Source: Novosphingobium sp. PhB165 (lineage in GTDB: Bacteria; Pseudomonadota; Alphaproteobacteria; Sphingomonadales; Sphingomonadaceae). Taken from it: a stretch of 64,000 nucleotides of DNA. A program made the translations under genes and the position numbers. The DNA lies in assembly GCF_004341845.1 (NCBI RefSeq), contig NZ_SLVB01000001.1, forward strand, positions 558,001 to 622,000, given 5' to 3'. A model generated the notes under the pieces. It was not told the origin of the DNA, searched no databases, and saw only the letters and a program-made list of their open reading frames with translations. How positions within the stretch are numbered: position 1 is the first letter of the stretch; each line of letters begins with the position of its first letter. Positions 17,778 to 26,256 of this stretch are shown here, piece after piece.

Positions 17778-19378
17778 ACGCGGTAAACGCAAGCGGCTGG
17801 CGTCCCAGCATGGGCGAAACCGGTGAAGCGGGCGAAAAGTTCGTAACCTCTTCAGGCGATTACGGCCTGATGCTGGAAGAAGCCCTGAGCTTCGAACTCG
17901 GCTCTTCCGAGAAGTGCGGCGTCGATCTCGACACTCCGGCACGTCCGGCGGCGGCAGGTCTGTCGAAGTTCCTGCGCAAGGCCGCTCCGGCTCTGCCGGG
18001 CCTGACCGAGCCGGAGACGGTGCGCCACTACACGCGCCTCTCGCGCCAGAACTACGCGATCGACCTCGGGCCGTTCCCACTCGGTTCTTGCACGATGAAG
18101 CACAACCCGCGCCTGAACGAGAAGATGGCCCGTCTGCCGGGCTTCGCCGACGTCCACCCGCTCCAGCCGCAGAAGTCGGTAGAGGGTGCGCTGGAAGTGA
18201 TCGAGCAACTGGCCGACTGGCTGATCACGCTCACCGGCATGGCTTCGGTGGCGATGAGCCCCAAGGCCGGTGCGCACGGCGAGCTGTGCGGCCTGCTCTG
18301 CATCCGCGCCGCGCTCGACGCGCGCGGTGAGAAGCGCGATGTCGTGCTGGTGCCCGAGAGCGCCCACGGCACCAACCCGGCAACCGCCGCTTTCGCGGGC
18401 TTCAAGGTCCAGTCGATCCCGGCGACCCCGGAAGGCCGCGTCGATCTCGATGCGCTCAAGGCCAAGCTCGGGCCGAACGTCGCAGGCGTGATGATCACCA
18501 ATCCCAACACCTGCGGCCTGTTCGAGCCGGAGATGAAGGCGATCGGTGACGCGGTTCACGCGGCCGGCGGCTACGTCTACTGCGACGGCGCGAACTTCAA
18601 CGCCATCGTCGGCAAGGTCCGCCCCGGCGACCTCGGCGTCGATGCCATGCACATCAACCTGCACAAGACCTTCTCGACGCCCCACGGCGGCGGCGGTCCC
18701 GGTGCCGGTCCGGTCGTGCTCTCCGAAGCACTGGCACCCTTCGCGCCGCTGCCCTTCGTCACCCGCAGCGCGGACGGCACCGTCCACCTCGTCGAGGAAG
18801 AGAACGCGGGCGAGGGTCATGCACAGGCGTTCGGCCGCATGGTCGCCTTCCACGGCCAGATGGGCATGTTCACCCGCGCGCTGACCTACATCCTCAGCCA
18901 CGGCGCGGACGGTCTGCGTCAGGTGGCCGAGGACGCGGTGCTCAACGCCAACTACGTCCTGCGTTCGTGCGAGGACCTGCTGCCCGCCCCCTTCGCCAAG
19001 AGCGGCCCGTGCATGCACGAGGCGCTGTTCAGCGACGCCGGTCTGGCCGAGGGCTTCTCCACGCTCGACATCGCCAAGGGCCTGATCGACGAGGGCTTCC
19101 ACCCGATGACGGTCTACTTCCCGCTGGTGGTCAAGGGCGCGATGCTCGTCGAGCCGACCGAGACGGAAAGCAAGGCCGGGCTTGACCGCTTCATCGGTTC
19201 GCTGCGCAGCCTTGCCCAGCGTGCCAAGGATGGCGATCAAAGCCTTCACAGCGCTCCGCATTTTGCCCCGCGCCGCCGACTTGACGAAACGCTTGCGGCG
19301 CGTAAGCCAGTGCTCGTGTGGCAGGGGCACCTGGGTGAGCCGGGTACGCCTTCGCTGAGCGAGTTCGGGGGTAGCTGA
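17774..19378 (+). CDS. gcvPB: Glycine dehydrogenase (decarboxylating) subunit 2
   Basis: 534 residues, the PLP-binding half of the P protein. The PLP lysine lies in [19 protein letters not shown]; other markers are [52 protein letters not shown] and [12 protein letters not shown]. It overlaps gcvPA by 4 bp (ATGA), as usual for the split form. It is the last metabolic gene of the operon; lpd (L protein) is not in the window. A small membrane protein gene follows 5 bp later. Confidence 0.96.
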
Positions 19379-19383
19379 AGTCT

Positions 19384-19905
19384 ATGGGGGAAGCTGGACG
19401 TGGAATGGCGGCATGGTTGCCGCTGCTGGTCTTTGCCGGGCTGATGCTCTGGCGGTTCCGCAACCTTGAAAAGGCGCGTCCGCTCCGGCTTCCCCTGCTC
19501 TGGATACTGCCGCTGATCATTACGGCACTGGTCTGCTTCGCGCTGTTTGCCTTGCCGCCGAGTGGCCTTGGCTGGCTGAGCCTTGCTGCCGGCGCCACGA
19601 TCGGCGGCGCCATCGGCATGCAGCGTTCGCGCCTGATGCGCCTGCATGTCGAAGGCGAGGGCGACGATGCGCGCGTGATGGTGCGTCAGTCACCGCTCGC
19701 GCTGGTTCTGATCTGCGGCGTTTTCATCGTGCGCCGCCTCCTTCTCCCGGGCGGCATGGCCATCGGCGCGAGCCATCCTGCTGCCACGGCGCTGCTGCTG
19801 ACCGATGCGATGCTCGGTCTGGTGCTGGGAATGGTCGTGGTGAGCCGGGGCGTGCTCTGGCAGCGTGCGCGGGCCATGGTGACCAACCACATCACCGACG
19901 CCTGA
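19384..19905 (+). CDS. CcdC/DUF1453-like integral membrane protein
   Basis: 173 residues (166 if it starts at the ATG at 19405). Four to five membrane spans alternate with basic loops (RFRNLEKARPLRLPLLWILP, MQRSRLMRLHVEGEGDDARVMVRQSP). This layout, with a conserved R-F-R-N pattern in the first loop, resembles the CcdC/DUF1453 family found in many bacteria. Function is unknown. It begins 5 bp after gcvPB and so is probably expressed from the same transcript, but a role in glycine metabolism does not follow. Confidence 0.7.
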   Translation: MGEAGRGMAAWLPLLVFAGLMLWRFRNLEKARPLRLPLLWILPLIITALVCFALFALPPSGLGWLSLAAGATIGGAIGMQRSRLMRLHVEGEGDDARVMVRQSPLALVLICGVFIVRRLLLPGGMAIGASHPAATALLLTDAMLGLVLGMVVVSRGVLWQRARAMVTNHITDA

Positions 19906-19920
19906 CAGAACAGGAAATTG

Positions 19921-19955
19921 CGGCCTGCCGGCGCCTGTGGCGCTGGGGCAGGCCG
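19921..19955. terminator. Hairpin between convergent genes
   Basis: CGGCCTGCC at 19921-19929 pairs with GGCAGGCCG at 19947-19955 with a 17-nt loop, just past the membrane protein gene and just past the stop of the convergent entericidin gene. Confidence 0.55.
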
Positions 19956-19962
19956 TGATGCC

Positions 19963-20091
19963 TCACGTCGCGCGGTCGACCGCATTCGCCGCGGATTCGA
20001 TGTCCTGTCCCACGCCGCGCACGGTGTTGCAGGCAGCCGCACCGAGCACGAGGCCCGCCGCAGCGGCGGCCAGGACAAGCTTCCTGATCAT
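19963..20091 (-). CDS. Entericidin A/B-family lipopeptide (copy 1)
   Basis: 42 residues: MIRKLVLAAAAAGLVLGAAAC is a lipoprotein signal with the lipobox cysteine at residue 21. The mature part is only about 22 residues (CNTVRGVGQDIESAANAVDR), the CNT-V-x-G-x-G-x-D-I pattern of the entericidin EcnA/EcnB family. These are small envelope lipopeptides linked in enteric bacteria to programmed lysis under stress; their role in sphingomonads is unclear. A paralogue lies 155 bp upstream on the same strand. It was found by reading the reverse strand directly. Confidence 0.85.
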   Translation of the reverse strand: MIRKLVLAAAAAGLVLGAAACNTVRGVGQDIESAANAVDRAT

Positions 20092-20187
20092 CTTTTCGCT
20101 ATCCTTGTCAGCGAAAGGCCCCGGATTGGCCCTTTCGATCGGCGACCGCTAGGCGATCACGCAAGGCAGCGAAAGAGGGGAGAGCCC

Positions 20188-20212
20188 GCGCTTCGGCGCT
20201 CGGCCGAAGCGC
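20188..20212 (-). terminator. Hairpin downstream of entericidin copy 2
   Basis: 10-bp perfect stem (GCGCTTCGGC at 20188-20197, GCCGAAGCGC at 20203-20212) with a 5-nt loop, between the two entericidin genes. No long T run, so termination is tentative. Confidence 0.45.
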
Positions 20213-20246
20213 TCCGGCCTACTTTCGGCGTGCGCGGCTGGTCTGC

Positions 20247-20381
20247 TTACTTGTGAATGGCGTCTTCGCCGGCCTGACCGACCGATTGGACGTCCTTGCC
20301 GGCGCCCTTGACCGTGTTGCAAGCCGAAGCCGAGACGACGATACCGCCGACCATCAGGGCGAGCACGAATTTCTTGAGCAT
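20247..20381 (-). CDS. Entericidin A/B-family lipopeptide (copy 2)
   Basis: 44 residues. The signal MLKKFVLALMVGGIVVSASAC has the lipobox cysteine at residue 21, followed by CNTVKGAGKDVQSVGQAGED, the entericidin motif. It is similar to the neighbouring 42-residue copy in every family position but differs in the tail (ends AIHK). ATG 20381 is preceded on the minus strand by GAAAGGAACGAGAA, a good ribosome-binding site. The two copies are separated by a hairpin, so they may be expressed independently. Confidence 0.85.
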   Translation of the reverse strand: MLKKFVLALMVGGIVVSASACNTVKGAGKDVQSVGQAGEDAIHK

Positions 20382-20460
20382 TTCTCGTTCCTTTCGAGCA
20401 TCCGTCCGGCATGTTTTACCGGGATCGCTAAAGGCAACGTCCAGCCCGCGAGCAGGTTCC

Positions 20461-21504
20461 CTAGGTTCGCTGAAGGGCGGGCGCGGAGGTTTCGATTGCC
20501 GGCCCCGCCTCGCCAAGGCTTTCTTCGGTCGCCCCTTCATCCAGCGCGGATGTCGGCGAGATACGCTTGGCCAGTGTATGTTCGCGCCAGGTGATGATGA
20601 GGCCCGCCGCAACGATCAGCGGCGCGCCAAGCCAGATCGATGCGGGCGGCAGCGATCCGAAGATCGTGCGCTCGTAAAGCGTCGCCCAGATCAGCGCGCT
20701 GTAGTCCATGACCACCACGGTCGCGACGGCGCCGTAACGCAGGGCGGCGGTGATGAGCAATTGCGCCAGTGTCCCGGCCAGGCCCACGGCCACCAACAGC
20801 AGCCAGACTTGCGGCGGGTGCGACTGGCCATAGAACGGCAGGAGCACGGCGGCGAAGAGCGCGCCGAAGAAAGAGAACCAGAACACGCAGGCAATCGGCT
20901 CCTCGGTGCGGGCAAGGTCGCGGATCTGGAAACTGACCACGGCGACGATCACGCCCGCACCCAGCCCGGCGGCGAGGCCCGCCAGCGGGACCGCCTGTTC
21001 CCCCGGCCGGGTAATCAGCAACACGCCGATAAAGCCCAGCACCACGGCGGTCCAACGCCAGCGGCCGACATGCTCACGCATGACAAGGGCCGTGATCAGC
21101 ACCGCGAAGAGCGGCGCCGTGAAGCCCAGCGTCGTGCCCACGGGCAGCGGCAGCAGCATGGCCGCCGTGACATTGCAGACGAGGCCCAGCGTCCCGGTGG
21201 TCGCCCGCATCGCATGATTGCGCAGGCGGCCGGTCTTCAGCATGCCGAGCCGTCCTGTCGCCAACAGCCAGCCCGCCATCAGCGGAACCGCCATGGCCTG
21301 CCGCCAGAACACCATTTCCGGCGCCGAAACGCCCCTGCTTCCGGCAAGCTTGATCAGCATGAACATGGTCGAGAGCATGGTCATGGCCATGAGGCGCAGC
21401 CCGATGGCCAGCAGCGGACGGTCCGGACGCCTGCTTGCGGGTGGGCGGGATGGCGACGGGGCGGAGGAAACGTTCACCCGGCGGGCTTTATCTTCCCGGC
21501 GCAA
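20461..21504 (-). CDS. DMT family transporter (EamA domains)
   Basis: About 340 residues with ten predicted membrane spans in two repeated halves of five, the EamA/drug-metabolite transporter layout. The MVFWRQAMAVPLM and LGFTAPLFAVLITALVMREHVGRWRW segments in the first half and ALRYGAVATVVVMDYSALIWATLYE in the second are typical. It probably exports a small metabolite; the substrate cannot be told. The start is uncertain: TTG at 21504, or GTG at 21477 after the same frame, neither with a convincing ribosome-binding site. It is divergent from the small membrane protein at 21522. Confidence 0.85.
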   Translation of the reverse strand: MRREDKARRVNVSSAPSPSRPPASRRPDRPLLAIGLRLMAMTMLSTMFMLIKLAGSRGVSAPEMVFWRQAMAVPLMAGWLLATGRLGMLKTGRLRNHAMRATTGTLGLVCNVTAAMLLPLPVGTTLGFTAPLFAVLITALVMREHVGRWRWTAVVLGFIGVLLITRPGEQAVPLAGLAAGLGAGVIVAVVSFQIRDLARTEEPIACVFWFSFFGALFAAVLLPFYGQSHPPQVWLLLVAVGLAGTLAQLLITAALRYGAVATVVVMDYSALIWATLYERTIFGSLPPASIWLGAPLIVAAGLIITWREHTLAKRISPTSALDEGATEESLGEAGPAIETSAPALQRT

Positions 21505-21521
21505 GGAGGCAAGGGCGGGGA

Positions 21522-21728
21522 ATGAACGATACCGACCTTATCATGGCAGCGGCGGGCGGGGTCTGCGTCGTGGTGGCGGCGATCGCCTGGATCGGCGACC
21601 TCCGCCGCATGAAGCGCCGCGACCTTGACCGCGTGGGCTTCATGCCCTGGACGACGGTGTTCTTCATTGCGCTGATGGGGGCGGTGCTGCTGCTCGGGAT
21701 TTCCGCGAAGGACTGGTTCGGGCGCTAG
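21522..21728 (+). CDS. Small two-span membrane protein
   Basis: 68 residues: a first span (LIMAAAGGVCVVVAAIAWI), a basic loop (DLRRMKRRDLDRVGF) and a second span (TTVFFIALMGAVLLLGISA), ending DWFGR. ATG 21522 follows GGGCGGGGA. No domain is recognised, but the hairpin topology and conserved-looking charged loop make it a believable gene. Its start region lies against the 5' end of the divergent transporter. Confidence 0.65.
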   Translation: MNDTDLIMAAAGGVCVVVAAIAWIGDLRRMKRRDLDRVGFMPWTTVFFIALMGAVLLLGISAKDWFGR

Positions 21729-21909
21729 ACGGCAAACCCGATTGGAACCAGTTTGTGCCCGCTAAAACGCCACAACAGGCTGACCGGCAAATTCGATTTT
21801 CTCTCCATTGGAATAAGCGCCCGCCGAAAGTGGCTTTGAAGTCGCCACCGCATCCGACGATTTTGGCTTTCGACTCAACGCCACCTGTTCTCCCTATCCA
21901 CTTTCCAAT

Positions 21910-21988
21910 CCGCTCAGGCTGAGCTTGTCGAAGCCCTTGGCGGCGTGACGCGAGGTCTCCCATCCTTCGACAGGCTCAGGATGAGCGG
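21910..21988. repeat. Inverted pair of sphingomonad extragenic palindromes (REP family D)
   Basis: CCGCTCAGGCTGAGCTTGTC at 21910-21929 is matched in reverse complement by the segment ending at 21988 (CTTCGACAGGCTCAGG within it), with a few mismatches. It sits in a 319-bp gap (21729-22047) that otherwise shows nothing I can identify. Confidence 0.65.
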
Positions 21989-22047
21989 GGTGCGAGAGCG
22001 AACCGGCAAGGAGAGAGGGTGCAGATCCTGCCGGTCTCAATCGCCGC

Positions 22048-22660
22048 GTGGACGGCAGGTTTCTCGCCGCGCTGGTTCTCGATCGAGATTTGAAGATCGA
22101 GGGCTTTCCTACATCAACGCGCTATGGCCTAACCTCGCGGATGAAGCGCAATCTGCCCCGCAACAAGCCCCGTCACATCCGGGTTCCCGCATTTGCTCCC
22201 GTACCCGTGCGGGCGCGTGCCGATGGTTGGACGCCGGACCGTCAGGCGCGCTTTCTTGGTGCCTTGGCGGAGACGGGTTCGGTCGTGGAGGCCGCGCGGC
22301 GCGTCGGGATGGCGCGCGAGACGGCCTATCGGCTACGCCGCAAGCCGGGCGCGGGCAGTTTCGCCGCCGCGTGGGACAAAGTGACGGGTGTGCGCCCACA
22401 AGGTGACAGGTCCGCGCAAGGTGACAGGTCGCGAAAGTGGAAGGTCACAGCCGAAGAGCGGGCACAACGCGCGCTGTTCGGTCTGCTCAAGGTGCGGATG
22501 TACCGTGGCCGCCATGTCGCGACCGAGCGAAAGGCCGACAATTCCGCGCTTCTGGCCTATCTCGCCCAGTTGGATCGTTCGGCATGGTCGGGCGCTAGGG
22601 GCGAGGCAAGGTTACACCGTTTCGCACCCGGTTTCGTGTCAACCGGGTGCGAAACGGTGA
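22048..22660 (+). pseudogene. Helix-turn-helix (terminase small subunit-like) gene, probably 3'-degraded
   Basis: The reading frame (GTG 22048, or more likely ATG 22141) encodes GWTPDRQARFLGALAETGSV, then VEAARRVGMARETAYRLRR, a helix-turn-helix found in a common sphingomonad family of about 200-residue proteins, followed by ERAQRALFGLLKVRMYRGR and a typical KADNSALLAYLAQLDR tail. Instead of stopping there, the frame runs on through the cpaF terminator hairpin and 528 bp antisense into cpaF, ending only at 23199. A one-base shift near 22595 would meet a TAG at once. I read this as loss of the original 3' end, although a functional shorter product cannot be excluded. Confidence 0.5.
22616..22658. 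terminator. Perfect 18-bp hairpin downstream of cpaF
   Basis: ACCGTTTCGCACCCGGTT (22616-22633) and its exact complement (22641-22658) with a 7-nt loop, 14 bp past the cpaF stop on the minus strand. Strong stem; T-rich tail is lacking. Confidence 0.7.
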
Positions 22661-22671
22661 GGGCACTCGCG

Positions 22672-24192
22672 TCAGAGGCAGGCTTCCAGATAGGCCTGAT
22701 CGAATCCGAACTGGCGGGCCTTTTCCAACGTGTAGGGACGCAGGCCCGAGGGGCGGAATTCGCCGATGATCTTGCCGTCGTCGGTCTCGTCCAGATACTC
22801 GAACTTGAAGAGTTCCTGGGTGACGATCACGTCGCCTTCCATGCCGATCACTTCGGTGATGTTGGTAGTGCGGCGCGAACCGTCGCGCAAGCGCTTCACC
22901 TGCACGATGATGTCTACCGACTCGGCGATCTGGCGGCTGATGGCTTCCTTGGGGATCTTGATGTCGCCCATCAGGATCATGTTCTCCATACGGCCAAGGC
23001 ACTCGCGCGGGCTGTTGGCGTGGAGCGTGCACATGGAACCGTCGTGGCCGGTGTTCATGGCGGCGAGCAGGTCGAAACACTCGGCGCCGCGGATTTCGCC
23101 CAGGATGATGCGGTCCGGGCGCATACGCAGGGCGTTCTTCACAAGGTCGCCAATGGTGATCGCGCCTTGCCCTTCCAAGTTCGGCGGGCGGGTTTCTAGC
23201 GGCAGCCAGTGCGGCTGCTGGAGGCGGAGTTCGGCGGCGTCCTCGATGGTCAGCACGCGCTCGCCCGGATCGATCATCTTCGAGAGCGCGTTGAGCATCG
23301 TCGTCTTGCCCGAGCCGGTACCGCCCGAGATCACGACGTTCATGCGGCAGGCGCCGGCGATCTTGAGTGCGGTGGCCATCTTCTCGCTCATCGAACCGAA
23401 GTCCTTGAGCATGTCGATGGTGATCGGCTTCTCGGAGAACTTACGAATCGAGATCGCGGTGCCGCGTAGCGACAGTGGCGGCACGATGACGTTGACGCGG
23501 CTGCCGTCCTTGAGGCGGGCGTCGGCCAGCGGCGTGGTCTGGTCGACGCGGCGGCCGACCTGGTTGACGATGCGCTGGGCGATCTGGAACAAGTGCTGCT
23601 CGTCGCGGAACTTGGTGTTCGCGAGCTGGAGGCGGCCCTTCTTTTCGATGTAGGTCTGGTTCGGGCCGTTGACCATGATGTCCGAAATGTCGGGGTCGTT
23701 CAGCAGCTCTTCCAGAGGGCCGAAGCCGAGCAGTTCGTCGATCAGCACCTTCTCCAGCGCGAACTGTTCGCGGCGGTTGAAGGTGATCTTCAGCTCGGCC
23801 AGCACCTCGATGATGATCGGGCGGAATTCCTCGGACAGTTCGTCCTTGGTCAGCGTGGCGGCCGCTTCGGGGTCGACGCGTTCCAGCAGGCGAGGAAGGA
23901 CCTGTTCCTTGATCTTGTGGATCGAGGCTTCGAAGCCGTCCTGCTCGGATTCGCCCGAGTGAACTGAATTGGCGCGATCGGCGAGGCGCGACATTGCGTC
24001 CTCGCGCGAGTTCTGCGGGCCGGAAGAGGGCGCATCCATGCTGGCAACCGGCGGGAACTGCTCGCCGCCCGGGCCGCCCGAAACCGGAGGCTTCTCACCG
24101 ACGCCGCTCTTGAGCGGCTTGGCCACGCCGAACGCGGGACGCGCTCCCTGGCTCATCCCTCCCATGCCGTTACGCCGCCCGAATGCCGTCAT
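22672..24192 (-). CDS. cpaF: CpaF/TadA-type secretion and pilus ATPase
   Basis: 506 residues of the type II/IV secretion ATPase family that powers Flp (Tad) pilus assembly in the cytoplasm. The N-terminal 90 residues are Gly/Pro/Ser-rich and disordered. Then come the CpaF N-domain (EQVLPRLLERVD), DISDIMVNGPNQTYIE, Walker A SGGTGSGKTT at about 289-298, the Asp box LTIEDAAELRLQQ, the Walker B-like RPDRIILGEIRG and the His box TGHDGSMCTLHAN. Length fits CpaF. No other cpa/tad genes are adjacent: neighbours are an HTH remnant and a membrane protein, so this copy is separated from the usual cluster. Confidence 0.93.
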   Translation of the reverse strand: MTAFGRRNGMGGMSQGARPAFGVAKPLKSGVGEKPPVSGGPGGEQFPPVASMDAPSSGPQNSREDAMSRLADRANSVHSGESEQDGFEASIHKIKEQVLPRLLERVDPEAAATLTKDELSEEFRPIIIEVLAELKITFNRREQFALEKVLIDELLGFGPLEELLNDPDISDIMVNGPNQTYIEKKGRLQLANTKFRDEQHLFQIAQRIVNQVGRRVDQTTPLADARLKDGSRVNVIVPPLSLRGTAISIRKFSEKPITIDMLKDFGSMSEKMATALKIAGACRMNVVISGGTGSGKTTMLNALSKMIDPGERVLTIEDAAELRLQQPHWLPLETRPPNLEGQGAITIGDLVKNALRMRPDRIILGEIRGAECFDLLAAMNTGHDGSMCTLHANSPRECLGRMENMILMGDIKIPKEAISRQIAESVDIIVQVKRLRDGSRRTTNITEVIGMEGDVIVTQELFKFEYLDETDDGKIIGEFRPSGLRPYTLEKARQFGFDQAYLEACL

Positions 24193-24260
24193 GCTTCCAT
24201 AAACCTTTCCAGCGCTCCGGTTGCGCGGTTGCCCGCGAACCTGTGCGAATATGCAGAGGA

Positions 24261-25895
24261 TTAAGGTTGAAACTTTGATAACTTCCTAATGCCGGGGCCA
24301 TGAGGCTCATGACCCGCTGTCACCGCGAAGACCGCTGCATCGGCGCGTTTCCAGATAAGAGTGAGCCCCTCGCGGTGGGGAATCGCTTCAAGCGGAACGC
24401 CGATCACCCACACATGCGTGAATGCGCCAAGGGGCAAGTGGGCGAGCGATTTGGCCAGCGTGGGTCCATCGCCTTCGCAGCGTTCGGGATAGACGATCTC
24501 GGCAGTATCGGTCGCGAAGGTACCGGCGGCGGGGTAGTGGACGCTGAGCAGGTTCATGCCGGAAAACGCCCACTGATCGTTGGCGAACAGATGTTTGCGG
24601 GCCAGAGCGAGGCTGCCGACGTGGGTGAGCCAGGGCATCTCCCAATCCGATTCGCAGGAGCGCTGGACGAGGGTAGCCAGACGAGCGCCTTCGGGAATGG
24701 CGGAAAGAGCCTCCATCTGCGCGTCCAGCATGCGCTCGCGCTGGTGATAGGTGAAACCGGTGAGAGCAAGGCGCATCGCCAGAAAGGCCAGGGCAAAGGC
24801 CATGAGCATGCGCCGTGGCCGGTCGTAGTCTCGCAGTGAAAGTAGGGCCAGCATGACCACGTAAGGCGCCAGCCGCATGTCGGCATAGAGAGATCCGAAG
24901 ACCTGCATCGGCAGTAGTAGGTAGGCGATGAACGCGATCAGGGCAGCGGTTGCCATCGTCCGGTCCGCGGTCACGCGGGGGCTGCGCATGCCGATGTAGA
25001 CGACGAGCAGCAGCGCAACGGCGCTTACCTTGTCGAACCATTCGTGGTCGAGCCGCAGCATCGCGATGAGCCAGGCGACCTTGGCGAGCGGGTTGAACCA
25101 TCCGGCAATGCCGGATGCTGCCGCATCGTTGCGCCACAATGCCATGGGTAGCAGCGGTGCCAATAGAGGGAGACAGCTCAGAGCGGCGTCCGTCAACGCC
25201 TGCGGCCAGTTACGGCCATTCTTCCGCGAAAGGGTGAGGCTGCGCGCTCCGCAAAGTAGGCCGAGCAGTGCCCAGCCGAACGTATGGCAAAGCCAGATGG
25301 CAAGACCAAGCGGTACAAAGAGCAAGGCGCGCGGCCGTAGATGTCCGCGTCGCTCCAGAAAGACCCAGAGGTTGAACGCCAGCAGCGCGAGCGCCATCGA
25401 AAGCGAGAAGTTGAGGAAGCCCCACGTGAACGGAACCGCGTAGATGAGAGATAGCGCCAGCACGCTTGCGGCGGTGACACGGCCGTGGATCTGGCGGGAC
25501 AGTAGTAAAATCCCGCTCGCAGCCAGTATTGGGACGAGTGCGGCAATAAGCGCAGCGGCGGCTTCCACGCCGAGCAGCGGGTGGAGCGCCTCCACCAACA
25601 AGTCGGCGCCGAGGTTGCCGATCACTCTCCACTCGAAACCGTAATAGGCCTTGAGCCAGGAATGGTCGCGAAGGCCGGTCTGGATCGAGTAGCGGCCGAT
25701 GTGGCCGAGCACGTCCGCCATCGGCGGAGTGTGCAGAAATAGCATTGGCAGGGCGCAGGCCAGAATGAGGAGCGCTGCGCCTATCCAGCCTCTATAGATA
25801 TGTACCCGATGCCGCATCGGGCGGCCGGATTGAGCGGGCAGGGCGCTGGTGGCCGAAAGAGTCTGGCTGGTCATCCTGAGGTAATGGTTAGCCAA
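24261..25895 (-). CDS. Large multi-span membrane protein of unknown function
   Basis: Up to 544 residues (537 if it starts at ATG 25874). About ten to twelve hydrophobic segments occur in residues 35-395, followed by a soluble C-terminal part of about 150 residues. The layout, with many spans and a periplasmic tail (DAQMEALSAIPEGARLATLV), resembles glycosyltransferase-C or DUF2029/PMT-like envelope enzymes, but I see no catalytic D-D/D-E motif in the first loop (PPMADVLGHIGRY is the nearest). It is on the same strand as the GT39-like gene at 26257-27795, with a small HNH gene between on the other strand. Function unknown. Confidence 0.75.
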   Translation of the reverse strand: MANHYLRMTSQTLSATSALPAQSGRPMRHRVHIYRGWIGAALLILACALPMLFLHTPPMADVLGHIGRYSIQTGLRDHSWLKAYYGFEWRVIGNLGADLLVEALHPLLGVEAAAALIAALVPILAASGILLLSRQIHGRVTAASVLALSLIYAVPFTWGFLNFSLSMALALLAFNLWVFLERRGHLRPRALLFVPLGLAIWLCHTFGWALLGLLCGARSLTLSRKNGRNWPQALTDAALSCLPLLAPLLPMALWRNDAAASGIAGWFNPLAKVAWLIAMLRLDHEWFDKVSAVALLLVVYIGMRSPRVTADRTMATAALIAFIAYLLLPMQVFGSLYADMRLAPYVVMLALLSLRDYDRPRRMLMAFALAFLAMRLALTGFTYHQRERMLDAQMEALSAIPEGARLATLVQRSCESDWEMPWLTHVGSLALARKHLFANDQWAFSGMNLLSVHYPAAGTFATDTAEIVYPERCEGDGPTLAKSLAHLPLGAFTHVWVIGVPLEAIPHREGLTLIWKRADAAVFAVTAGHEPHGPGIRKLSKFQP

Positions 25896-25971
25896 AGGTG
25901 GTTAATCCCGACCTAAGGGGCGTTGCGGTGCCGCGATGCCCATACCGGCGTAAGCAGGGCGAGACGAAACG

Positions 25972-26250
25972 ATGTTGGAGAAGGACGAAACCTGCTGGCT
26001 CTGCGGTCGCCCACTCGGGTGGCGGATCGAGTGGCATCATCCCGTGCCGCGCAGCCGTGGCGGCCGGGTCACGGTACCGCTGCATCCGATCTGCCACCGC
26101 GCAATTCATGCAACGTTTGGTAATGCCGAACTGGCACGCCTCCCTTCAGAGCCTGCCGTGTTGCTCGCCAACGCGGGCATCGCTCGTTTCGTGCGCTGGG
26201 TGGCCGCTAAGCCTCCCGATTTCCATGCTCCAACTGCACGGCGACGCTGA
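25972..26250 (+). CDS. Small HNH endonuclease-domain protein
   Basis: 92 residues. A zinc/HNH pattern fills the first half: ETCWLCGRPL (CxxC), EWHHPVPRSRGG (the H-H core), HPICHRAIHATFG (second Cys/His set). This compact HNH form, with CWLCGR and WHHPVP, is widespread in alphaproteobacteria as a stand-alone protein of unknown target. The C-terminal half (VLLANAGIARFVRWVAAKPPDFHAP) is also family-typical. ATG 25972 gives MLEKDETCW. It lies between two large membrane protein genes on the other strand and ends 6 bp from the stop of the downstream one. Confidence 0.85.
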   Translation: MLEKDETCWLCGRPLGWRIEWHHPVPRSRGGRVTVPLHPICHRAIHATFGNAELARLPSEPAVLLANAGIARFVRWVAAKPPDFHAPTARRR

Positions 26251-26256
26251 ACGGAC

